This document shows positions 13,006 to 25,728 of a DNA stretch of 64,000 nucleotides, in pieces. The notes beneath the pieces were generated by a model. That model saw only the letters and a list, made by a program, of their open reading frames with translations. It made no database searches and had not been told where the DNA came from. The position numbers and the translations under genes are program-made. The first letter of the stretch is position 1. Every line of letters starts with the position of its first letter. Location of the stretch: NCBI RefSeq assembly GCF_030463535.1, contig NC_132878.1, forward strand, positions 27,423,261 through 27,487,260, given 5' to 3'. Source of the stretch: Salminus brasiliensis (taxonomy: Eukaryota; Chordata; Actinopteri; Characiformes; Bryconidae).

Positions 13006-13227
13006 CCAAGTAAGTCTGGACCATCTCTTTCGGCCCATTTTCTGAATGCTCTCAACGTAAATGTCAGCTGGTGATGTCTAACGATTTAAAACATATATGT
13101 AACCCAACAAATTGTGTTATGAGTTATGAGACCAACAGTATTACCAAATTCAACTCCGTACACTCTTGTGTACAAAGCATACAAGTGTTTTTTTCACTGC
13201 AGTGGCAGCGATGTGTGTGTGTGCGTG

Positions 13228-13318
13228 TTAGAACAGTTTTAATCCAGCCTTGAGTTTGCTGATGTCGTTGTGGGTCCACAACGGCCCGTCTGATCCGGTT
13301 CTGTTCTGCATCAGCCCG
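13228..13318 (-). CDS. las1l: las1l exon 13: conserved C-terminal tail and stop
   Basis: 91 nt encoding [20 protein letters not shown] and [10 protein letters not shown], then TAA at 13230-13228. The tail corresponds to human GLLWSQGQLHGLKTGLQLF. Confidence 0.95.
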
Positions 13319-13580
13319 CTACAAACACAGACAGACACACACACACACAGGGTTACAGCAGGCCACAAATCACACCAAACCTGTCAAGTCCTTCTGTGGT
13401 CATGTCTTACCTTGTGTTGCCATGGGGAGGGGGAATCTGGTCCAGCTCCACCTGCTGGTCACACACGGTCATTGTGGAACACGTCTCCACCATCAGACAG
13501 GAGGGGTCCTCTGACTGACCCGGAACCTTTCCCAGCGGGTAGCGTTTCCAGGGTACCTTATCTAGAGGACAAGATAATGT

Positions 13581-13658
<78 letters not shown>

Positions 13659-16600
13659 GGACTCTCTGGAGCAGATAAGCATGTGCTTATGCCAGGTGTG
13701 GGCTAGAGTGCTACAGAGCTGTATTGAGCTGAGAAGCACTGGTAGTGTGTTCTCTGGAATGATGGTGCTTCATCCAATATCTCGGAGATGAGTTGGGGTT
13801 AAGGAGGGGTGGTGATCATCCAACATCCTGACCTCACTAATGTATCACAGCAATGCTCCAAAACCTAGACAGTTACTCCAACAGAAGCAGGATAAGCTCT
13901 TTTTTAAAAGAGTGCATCCTATCCCCAGTATCAGCAGGTCGGATTGTGCGGAGGCAGGGCTTAGCGAGAAGGCTTCTTCTGCTTGGTGTGACACTGCAGA
14001 AACCAACCAGAGGGTTAAACATGTGGAAGGTTGCTCACTGCTACGTAACATTGTGCATTAGTCAGGTCGGGAACCGCAAAAGTGCAATTCATCAGTATAA
14101 AATGGTTTTTGTTGGACCAAAAAAAACAAACAAAAAAATGCTACAAAGTGTATGTGGGTGAAATTTTTCAGAAGTAGTAGTAGTAGTAGTAGTAGAAATA
14201 GTACTGCACAACAGATCGTTTCAGCATCATAATCACAAGGTGCGCATGCGCAACAGTGACATTGCAAGACGGGCAATTTTATTTTGCTGTTTGTTACGGT
14301 TCTTATTTTCCATAACAGATCTACCAGAGGCAGATTTCTTTCTACCCACTATTGTATTATTAATAATGCACTAATATTTCCAAATATCATGACATAATGC
14401 CTGACTTCTTGTGAAATCTGGTGAACATTCCTGTATTTCTTAACCTCCCGATATGTATTGCAAAAAACAATTTCGAAATATCAGGCTTCCCCCCCCTCCC
14501 ACAATATCATGCCCCAATACTTTTGTCTCAATAGTGTATATGCAGTCTTTCACTTTTTGACATGTCTAAATGTCATGATCCTACTGGTTTTCAATTCATT
14601 TCAATTCATTTAAAGTGTGTTGCCATACTAAAACAGACATGTTCGCACCGTTTACTGAAAGTGAAACAACTCTGACCCTCTATATTTCCACGAAGAAGCG
14701 TGTCCGATTACTCAAATGTATATTATTTGTATGTATGCCATTTGTTGTAACTGTAATAGTACACTTTTTGACAACCAGAATCTGATAAGGAAGAGCAATA
14801 AATAATGTGTTACCAAAAGGAGCCTATTTCAATGACCACTTCAGTGGACATGGTGCTTTCAGACACACAGTGTGGTGATACAGGGTCTGTGACGGGCTGC
14901 ACAGAACGAGTTCCTGTGGCATGAGCCGAAAGGGGAGTTCTGACTGTAGGTCATCTGTAGAACCATGCGGTGAACTGTTAAGACAGTAATTGTGCACACA
15001 AGGTAGTCCTAGATCCTGTACTTACTTACTTAAAGGTTTTAAAATATCTATTTAAATATATAAACATTGTGGAAAGTTTGCAGTGTGCTTATCCTGCAAC
15101 AATTCCACCTAAAAATAGTGCTGCGCTCATATTTTTGTGTGCGGAGGTTCTGCACCATTTAGGGTAGAACGGAAAATGCCAGAAAAAGATCGCTGATTAA
15201 CTCAGGCCTCTTTGGAGCAGCTGTGTTTGTTTACAGCGTCATACATCTCCTCATTCTGAAGTTATGAGGTTATGTGACAAGATGGTTGCATTTCCGGAAG
15301 AACAGCTGACAAATGGGAACATTTCTCTGCTGTTTTGGAGAATACCGAGGACAACACTTCACTGGAGTGTATTTTGGGCATGGCGCTTAAAGGAGCCAAT
15401 TCACGTAAAATTTATACAAATTGCCGGTGTCACTGTATTTAGGATGTGTTTGAGGGGTGCGCTGTGGGCTGGGTCAGGTCAGAAAAACTAGTGGAACTAA
15501 AGCTGATTGTTGCGCTAGGTGGGACTGTACCAACCAGGGACCCGCCACAGCAAATCCCACTGGTGTGACCACACCCACTAAAGGCTTAAACAACATAAAC
15601 CAATAGACAGTTTTAGAAATTAACAGGTAGCGTTCAGTTTAAGAACAAAAAAACAGGGCCACGCCCACTTCTATAACTATCACCTCTATATCATTTGTAA
15701 GTACTGTACCTGTACACACACTCCATGGCGACCCCCGTAACACCGCATTTCTTTCCTGGACAGTTTCGGCACTCAAATACTCCTGCAGGTCCGTCGTGGG
15801 CGGGGCCTGTGCTGAGCCAGGCGTGTGGTTTGGAGAGTGGGCATGTCTGTTCTGCGTGGCTCTAGCCAGTCTCTCCCGAAGGCTCTCTAGAGTGTACACA
15901 GGTTGGGAGGAGTCCGTGTTGTTAGGTGAGCTGTCGCCGTGGTTACTCTGTGTGTAGATGCTGCAGAGGCGGAGCAAATTCTGTTGCGTTGCTAGGGGGA
16001 GGGGCTTCTCCATGTCGCTCAAAATGCTATAAAGAACAAAGAGGCTGTTAAGACGCTTTTAGACACTTCACTCGGTCAATCTTGCACTGAACGTCATTCA
16101 TTACAGCTCATGTATATATATGTAATCGTAGCTTATAGAGGGTATGCACTGATGTCTCGCTGCCGCAGGAACACGCCCCCCTTTAGTCGGGCAGAGTGGC
16201 AAAACATTCTGCAGCATGGTTGAGTTTATTCGGGCGACAAATATCTGTACCAAACCACCAATGGTCCATGGACAGCAATGTGTAGCCAGTCCAGCTAATG
16301 TCCACTTAACTGAGGCTCAGATCACACCCGCTTATAGGATAAAACCAATGGGCTTTGTTTTGACTGTTTTAAGGCTGATTTAGTACTGGCTGGTGACTGG
16401 TTCATCCAGGTTTGCTAGCTTTCTCGGTTTTCTGCAAATTTCAGCAATCCTTTAGTTTCTCTTCTCTTTAGCTTTTGGCAGTCTGTAAGAGGAGAGCTCT
16501 GAATTCCTGCAGAATCTGTCTGTACAGTCCACCGTACAACAGCTCTTTCTCGTTTTTGTGTTAGCAGCATTCACACCGAACGCTAATGCTGCCACTCAGA

Positions 16601-17101
16601 CTGACTTTTCGACAGGCGTGGCCACAGTGACAGAGTGTGCAGACTCTAAGCTTTCAATCCAGACCTCATCAGTAGAAGACAAGATGTTCTATAAAAATTA
16701 GACTTGAATGAAAAATTAATGTGATGTGTACTAAAAGAAGAAACATCCTTTATGTTTGATCATTCCTGAAATAAATAGGAATATAATTCTTTATATTATT
16801 AATGTACTTATTGTAAAATACTATAATCATATATATGTAACTATATGATGGAATTTAAAGGACCAGAAAAGTGATGGATCTATAGAGAGCAATAGAAAGA
16901 ATGTAATGGTCAGATACAGTCAGGATTTGTGTGTGTGTGTGCGCGTGCATACGTATACGTACAGTTGAAGCAGGAATGGTGTTGCTGGACACGGTGCCTT
17001 CAGGCATGCAGTTATGAGTTCCTGCCACTGGAACGAAACTCTACTAACAAAAATCCTCTCCTCCATCATCTTCAGCTTTCTAATGGCTTTTGATTCACCT
17101 G

Positions 17102-17147
<46 letters not shown>

Positions 17148-20100
17148 GCGCATGCACACAGAGAGAGACAGTGAATAAATTCTGCCCTCCCCCCTTTAGT
17201 TTCCTTAGTTTCAAACTGCTGCTACGAGGCTAATACAACACAAGTCTATGTCACCCTGCACCGTTAAATAAGGAGCTTTCCAAAGCCTTATTCCTAAAGG
17301 CAATGGTTCTTTACAGCACCCTGGTCAACTCAAAGAATGCCTAAATGGTTCTTCCGAGACTCCAAATGGAAATGTACCTCTTTACACCAGGCAAAAGGAG
17401 TTCTATAGAGTACTAAAAAGGACTATGAAAAGTGGAACCTTTTGGTCTCACATAGAACTGTTTTTCAAAGTGTCTTTCTAGAGCTTGTATATAAAGAACA
17501 ACTTAACCAGGAAAATGCTTTTCTATCATAGTGCTATTCAGAACCACTGCCTTTACTAAAGAAGCCCTGAAGAACCTCTCTTGTTAAGGGTGTAAATGAT
17601 TCATTATTTAATCCTCATATCTATCATCACACACAACAAACTGTTATTTACTTCTACTGTTGCAGCGCAGAATCTCAGAGATCCAGGCAGAAATGTAATG
17701 AGCCCTGTGATTGGTCGGCTCATTAGACAGCTCAGCAAATAGCTTCTCCAGGATAAGAGTGACAAACAAGGGCGAGTTCAGAACCTTCCACAAGGGAAAC
17801 CAGAAACGCAGAAACACTCGCGGCACGCATGGAGCCCACAGGTCAAGCAGATCCTCTGAGACGTGGGAGAAGAGAGAGGGTGAGAGACAAAGAAAGAAGG
17901 AGAGAGTGAGAGAGAGCGAGAGAGACAGAGAGAGAGAGAAAAAAAAAAAAAGTGAGTGGAAGGTTAGCTTTATCTGAAGTTACTGGAGTCACTGTCTCTA
18001 CTGTCCAGAGAAGGACTTCTACTAGATTTTGGAGCACTGCTGTGAAACTTTGATTGCATTCAGCGACTACAGCATTATTGAGGTCAGGATGTTGGATGAT
18101 CATCACCACCAGGGGGCTTTAAATCCCTCTAACCCACACCTGGCATTAGACATGGCACCAATAACTTCATGTTTATCTGCTCAAGAGAGTCCTATTCTCT
18201 TGGCCATACTTCTGTACATTGATTAGACAAGCTTAGTGTGTGCATTTGCACATCAGTGTCAGCAATGGGTGCAACTTAAAGTTGAATGGATTCGTCCACA
18301 AACATTTGGACATGTAGGGTATTTTATTGCACGACGATTACAAATAAATAAAAGTGGTTAAAAGTCAGTTAGGTTTATGATTTCTCTTCTGCCGGCATTA
18401 CTGGAACTAAAAAAGACTTCAGAGGTGTGCGTGTGTGTGTGCGCGTGTACCTGATGGGTCGATGCCCAGTCCTTCCAGCTGATCTGCTGTTGGGATCAGA
18501 AATCCATCTTGCACTAAAGCATCAATCAACATATCTCTGTAAAACACACACACACACACATACACACACAGCATGTGAGTCAAGTAAGTTACATATTTAA
18601 TATGCTTTAGTAGAGATGTACAGTGTGATGTTTGAACTGTTTCTTTAAAAAGCAAAAAACAGACTTGTCAAAGCATTTCTTACACATCCCCTCTGCTACC
18701 CCCAACACACCCCCACACCCACCTGGATTCGGAGCTGAACTGTTTGATCTGAGCAAGGATCCAGCTGAGGTCTGAGCTGGCATCGGGCCAAGGTCCATGC
18801 ACTGAGTTGCGCCTCAGCAACTCCTCATAAACCTACAGTAACACACATTATTTCATTATTTGATCACATGATTTCATTTTGGCAACATTATTAAACACCA
18901 CTGTGGGTCGATACCTCATCAAACAAAAGATCTGCCTGCAAAGATTCACACTCTTTCATTATTTAATCATTTCAGTGCTTTCAAACGGAAGAAAACGAGT
19001 GGACATCTATTGCCAGCTAGTAACCCCTTGGCAACTTCATAGCAACTACCTGGTAACCACTTAGCAACACCATAGCAACCATCTAGGATACCATGGCAAT
19101 CATGTAGCAAAGTGCCTAGAAGTTGCTTTAGCTGCACAACCACTCTGTTAGTTAATAAAAGACATTGGAGGCAATTCATCATGGATCAGTACCATAGCAA
19201 CCACCTAGCAATACTAAAGCAACTCCTAGCAACCGAGATAAGACAAGGAGACTATATCCACCTTTGTGATTTGTATGGAAACACAGATGGAACTTGGCCT
19301 CGCTCTGTCAAACACACACAGTGACCGCGAGCACACCTGCCCAGAGCGATGGGCCTTGCTCAAGGGCTCAACAATAGCGGCTATCAAACCCACATTCCAA
19401 TCATCGATAGGTCAGTGCTCAAACCGCTGAGCCATCGCTGCCACTCTAATATGGAGCTTATCGGCGAGGATGGGATTCGAACCTAGGCGTGCAGAGCACA
19501 ATGAATTAGTAGTCCGTCACCTTAACCAATCACCCTCCACTTAGAAACACCACAGCAACCACCTGGGATACCATAGCAACCAGTATATTCATTATGGATC
19601 AGTGCACAGACATCCTGTATAGAACAAAGACGCATTGGTAATTATTATATTGATTCACAGCCGTCTGACTCGTAACGGACTCAAATCATGAGGGGCCTAG
19701 AGATTCCCGCCCCTATTATATAGCATAGAATAAAGTACTAGGATCTTTTCATCAATCATAATTAGAGTCTTTAATGTGCCGTAAACTAAAGCAAGTACAA
19801 GTGATCATTGCACCCCCCCAACCCCCCCCCCCCCAAACAGTGAAATGTTTTTTAATCAGTTGTAATCCAATTTCCTCAGGTTCTGTACATCAAAGGGAGT
19901 GCACCCCCCCCACACACACACACACTCAATATACCTCTCCCTCTCTTCCTGTCTGTTTTCCTCCTCTCTCTTATCCTCACCCTTGCTCTCCCCCCTCTCT
20001 CTCTCTCTGTCATGTCTTTCTCTCCCTTCATGTTTCTTACAATTCCTTTCCCTCTCCCTCCCTCCAGCCCCCCTCTCTCTCTTTTCCTGTAGTTCTTGTT

Positions 20101-23100
20101 CTCCCAATTCCTTCACTCTCCCTCTCCTCTCCCCATCCCTCTCTCAGGGTCACTCTTTTCTCTCCATCCCTCCCTCATACTCATCCCTCTCGCCCTGCTC
20201 CCCCCCCCCCCCCCCCCCCCCATGTTTCTCTCTCTCTTTCTCTCTCTCTCTGTCTCCGTCTCTCTGCCGCCTACACATTGAGCGTCATAAGGGGAACCAC
20301 ACTTATTGGCTGTGCATATCGCCCACGGCAACCGGAGTAAATGCACTTAAGGGGTTTCACTGGAGGGAGTGAGAAACTGAGGGAGGGGGCGAGAGACATA
20401 AAGAAAGACTAAGGCCGTGGAATACAGAGACAAAAGGAGGACCAGAGGGTGGTGTTTGTGCGTGTGTGTGTGTATTAAAACACTTGTGTGTCGTGATCAG
20501 TTTAAGGTGCATGTGGGACATCTTGACTGTTCTTTCATCGCAAGAACTGACTCACGCTTTGCTCACGGTCTCCACTTTACTTTATTATCTGGAAAAACAT
20601 CTTTTTAAAGACGCAGTTCAGCCACCAGACCAATGCCCCCACCCTAAACGTAGTAGATCAGGCTAGACAAGAAGTGGCGGTAGAGGTTTACTTTTTGGTT
20701 TTTATACTGGAGCTGTATGTTAGGCTAATGTAGCTAACAAGTAGTAAAAGCTTATGCGCCGGCTTTTAGCACTGTCCTAATTTGTACTCTGTGCTTCAGT
20801 CCCATCATGTTTACAGAGAACAGAGAGTCATCCAGGTTCAGAAACCACGTAAGCAAGTCTATTAGAGGTAAATGAACACCTCCACACAGTTTGAGGAGAG
20901 TGTGTGATGATTCAGCCACAAGGCTAAATGGTGGTTTCTTGTTAGCTAGCTTTGTCTACTAAACATCTGGTGGCTCGGTGGTTAGAGTTCTGGGCTATTG
21001 ATGACAGGGTTGTGGGTTCGACACCCGGGCTCGGCAAGCTGCCACTGTTGGGCCCTTGAGCAAGGCCCTTCACCCTCTCTGCTCCCTGGGTGCCACAGCA
21101 ATGGCTGCCCACCGCTCACTGTGTGTGTTTCACTGGTGTGTATGTGTGTGTTTACTGCACGGCTGGGAATAAAAGCGGAAGCCAAATTCCATCTGTGTCC
21201 ATCACAAATGGTAAATATAATGGTATATATATCTTGTCTTCTCTTATAAATAAGCTAACTTTAGGCCACCAAAAATGTCTTGACTGATACGTGCCATGTT
21301 TCTGTTGGTTTTTTTTGGTTTGTATACACCTAAACATCTTCTATAAGCTACGTAATAAGAAGCGGAAGCTGTGTTAGCAAGGCTTTGTTAACCTATTCAC
21401 TACTGACATTCACTACTGAACCGACTGCATAACGGCTAGAGGAACAACTGAAAGATTCATCACTAAGAACTCAAACAGCACAACAACATGGCTGACTACC
21501 TCTGCAGTCAACGGTTTTTCTAACAGGGAGAGGCCGAGGATGAAGCTCTAGTCGTCAAACGATTCACTGCTTTCAGCAGCACATATGCATGAGCGTACCG
21601 CCCTCACGAGGACAGATGTGGAATTACACAGTCAGTATAAGGTTGATTCCCGATTCCAGAAACTATTTTCCTTTGCTTTGTTCTATACAGCCTATCTACA
21701 GATGCTCCGATGGTTTACACACTATCTGGTGATCACTAAAGTAGTGAATAGCAATAGCCAGGTATGAAAACTCATGCAGTGGGGTACGGCAGCATCATAA
21801 CTATGCTTTTAGAACTGGAAGACCAGAACCAGACGGTTCCTGAGACAGCTTCTACACCCAAGCAATTAGGCTGCTGAACAGACAATAGCACAGTGTACCG
21901 ATCCACCGTCCACAAGCTGTCTCACCGGTCTCATCACACCTCCACCCCATACAAACACAGTCTGCACAAGCTCTCTCACCGGTCTCATCACTCCTCCACC
22001 CCATACAAACACAGTCTGCACAAGCTATCTCACTGGTCTCATCACACCTCCAACCCAATACAAACACATTCCCCCCTTTCTTGTGGTTTTATTATGCACT
22101 AAATAGACAAAAGTATTGGGACACCTGTTCATTCATATAAATAGTGATGAAAACATTTCAATTATATCAAAGTGTTCATTTAAATTGCCTTAGTTGCTTT
22201 AAACCCATGCAATATTGTTAATATTAATGAGAGTGTGTGTATAATGTGTGTAGATGCAGATGCGCAGATGGTCACAGCAACAACCCAGCCAATGGATCAG
22301 TTATCAGTAGTGATTACAAAGCTACAAAACACTGCTGAACCAACTGTACTGAAAAATGGTTTAGTGGTTTGAAGCATTTGACACCTTGCTCCACGCTGCC
22401 ACCTACTGTCCAGTTCAATTTCCTACAGTGAAATTTCCTTCAGTCTCCTTCTGATGTCACGTTTCCTCCAAAGCTTATTCATACAAGTAATGTGTAAAAA
22501 TCACTGACATACTGTTGACAAAGAAACTAATAATAATAAAAAAGAAACGTATTACCTTAGCTAATTTACATTTACTTATTACATTAACATCATGCAAAGA
22601 TCATCAACTTACTTCTCCCTCGAATTTGGGATAGTTTCATAGTACACTTTTGAACTTCCTCTGGCTAAATGAGCATCAATGGGTACAAATATTTAGATAT
22701 TATTTTTGATATGCATTATTTTATTTTATCAGTGTACAAACAGGGTGTAAATAATGTATAAAACCACCTAGCGAAATTATAAACCTGGGGTATTTGAACT
22801 TTTACAGCGCTATCAGCAATGTATCAAAGCTTCATTGACTGTTTTTTTTATGTGACTAGCATTTTCACACATCACTTCTGCTGGAGAAGGGGCATGGGGT
22901 ACATTAATAATTCATTAATCAAGACGAGGCACCTAGTTTGGCATTCGCACCAGGCCCGAGTTTCGCCTTTATCCATTAGTTAGTTGCTAACTGCTGCGTG
23001 GTCAGCTATATTATGGACTTTCGGACTGGGGCAGTGGCGCAGTTAATGTGTGCGATGCTTTGCTGCTGCAGAAAAATTAAGATGTGCTTATTTTTTTTTG

Positions 23101-25675
23101 GGGGGGGGGGGGGGGGGGGAATCTTTCTTGTTGTTTTTTTTATGCACTACATGGACAAAAGTATTGGGACACTGCTGCTGTTGGAGTAACTGTCTCTACT
23201 GTCTAGGGAAGACTTTCCACTTGATTTTGGAGCATTGCTGTGAGGATTCGATTGCATTCAGCGACAAGAGCATTAGTGAGATCAGGATGCTGGATGGTCA
23301 CCACCACATCTCATCCCCAACTCAACCCAGAAGTATCGGATGGGGAAGTATCTATTGTCAATACTTATCTACTTATCTGTGGGGTACTACTCTAAACTGC
23401 CCCCATTGCTGACATAGATGCGCAAATGCACACACACACACACAGCTTGTCTAGTCTGAAGCAGATAAACATGAACCCACTGGCTCCATGCCTAATGCCA
23501 GGCATGGGTTGGAGGGGAATAAAGCCTCCCACAGCACTGAGCTGTGGAGCAGCGAAACGGTCTATTCTGGAAAGAGGGTGATCAATCTAATTCCAGTGGA
23601 TGGATCCAGTTGTGGAGGCAGAATGGTGATTATCCAACATTCTGCCCGTACTAACACTCTTGTTGCTGAATGTAATCAAATCCTCACAGCAAATGCTCCA
23701 AAATCTAGCAGACTGTAGAGTAAACTACTAAATCTCAGGCAGAAGATAGATTTGCAGTCCACTCCTCTATAAACAAACGCTTTTCACTGTGGACTTCTAT
23801 ATATGTATATATTTTTTGTAGTAAGCAATTTTGAACATTTTACTTGTATAAATATTACCCTACTGTTGTCGATTAGCCAAATGTTTTTTGATGAGCATAC
23901 ACACTGCTACTGCGAGTCTAAATGAGGTCACTTTTGTCATAGAATTGTTTTCCTCTCTGTGATTGGATCACAGGAAAGGAAAGTAGATCACGCAAAGACA
24001 GACTGGGAACTGCTGGAGGGAAACCGCCTATTGAGTACCCGTGCTATAAGGTATCAAATGCAAATCCAAGTAAAAATAAAAAGCAGATTTATAAATGCAG
24101 CAGTTCAGAGTCACCTAAACCACCTAAATGTTTTTCTGGAGTTCAATAAACACATCCTCATATACTGGCCTCAGATATCAGACTCACCTAAACAACTATT
24201 CATTGCCATTAAGTCTTCTTTACCGAAACCGATATGACTACAATGTCAGCATATGTATCTAAATGAACTGAAGTTATGGTGCGAGTGTGTATTCTTTACC
24301 TGAAACTGTTCTCGTTCATAATGAATGAGCAGATCTCTTGCCTTCTCTGCACAGAAAAAAAGAAAGCAGCAGGAGGTTAGCAAAAAATCTAATGCACCCA
24401 GTTTCCTCCTTTATTCTCAGCTTTACGCTAATGTAGCTAACTGGTATTAGAATTGTATTTATTTATTTATTCATAATTCCCCTTTTGTGCAACACTTGTT
24501 TGCTCCTTGCATAATTCCAGATGTTTATTCCATAGTCCTGCTGTCTTCACTGTTTGTCTAAAACAGGGAAACAGTAACTAATAGTAGGTTTTAGTAGTAA
24601 ACAAACAGAATCTTCATTCTGGGAAAACTCTTCCAACTCATTTCTCACAGAAACCACACTGTTCTCCACAGAGCTCTCCTCAAACAGCTCAGTCTTGAGA
24701 AAAAAAAACAGTTTAATGATGTAAGAGCCTGGCTTCTGTTTAATCAGCAGGTATTTTGAAAACTGTATTTTTGTGCAGTTCTGGACTGAGAGGTAAATAA
24801 TGAGAGGAAGAGGAAGAGACTGCTTTCGTTCGTTTGTTCTGACAATAGTCTTTATTCTCCACAGGCTGTAGTTATGCACTAGTGTTTGTTTTGCTCCTTA
24901 TTTACTGTTCTATTTTCTTTCAGTTAGTGGTCATCATTGGTCCAGGAACTAATCGTAAGCTGTTGTCAAATTTATGTTATTGTATTATAGTTTATTTATA
25001 TAAACTGAACAGACATTATGTGTAGTAACATTGTTTCTATATTTAATGTCTTTGTTTGCTGTTTATAATTTGTTATAAAATAAGTTTATAATTGAAACTA
25101 TTGCATTGTGTTTTATTATTAAAGTACTAGGACATTACTAATAAATATGAAGCATTTGAAAGTTGTATGAAATTATTTTGTATTAGACTTTTGTTTCCCA
25201 TTTGTCATAAGCTGTTTATTAAATTATAGCTATATATATTTTGTATAATTATTTCCTGAAACCTGTACTATATAAGTGAATCTTTCATTGAATGAATAAA
25301 TCAATCAATAAATATTCTTATTATTAAACCACTATTACCAAACAACACATTATTATTGTTTCTTTATTCTGAAATAACTGCTATTTTGGCATTATTACTA
25401 CTTTATTATTATAAAGATAATGATATATATTATAATAGTTTATATAATAAAGATAAGAAGAATTGGTCATTGATCATTATTGTTTCTCACTCTCTCATAC
25501 TCACTGTGTCCCTCTATCTCTCTCTGTCTCCTTGCCCTTTCTTCCTCATGCTTTTTGCTTCTCTCCTCTTCGTCCTCCTCATCCTCAGATGAAGAGCTCC
25601 AGTCTTCTATCAGACGGCCGTTCAGCTGCCGGGACCAGTACTCCTGCCGGAGCCAATTTAACACAAACTCACACC

Positions 25676-25728
<53 letters not shown>

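Larger units (their letters stand above)
21206..23140. other. las1l intron 6, central part
   Basis: Includes three tandem copies of a roughly 60-base unit at 21898-22065 ('cacaagctgtctcaccggtc..catacaaacacagtctg') and a MITE end fragment at 22099-22140 ('gacaaaagtattgggacacc'). No coding exon is supported; las1l phase passes directly from exon 6 (24300) to exon 7 (18832). Confidence 0.6.

Noticed and set aside
19774..20372. 157-188 codon frames rich in Ser, Leu and Pro
   Set aside because: Product of a pyrimidine-rich low-complexity tract within las1l intron 6.
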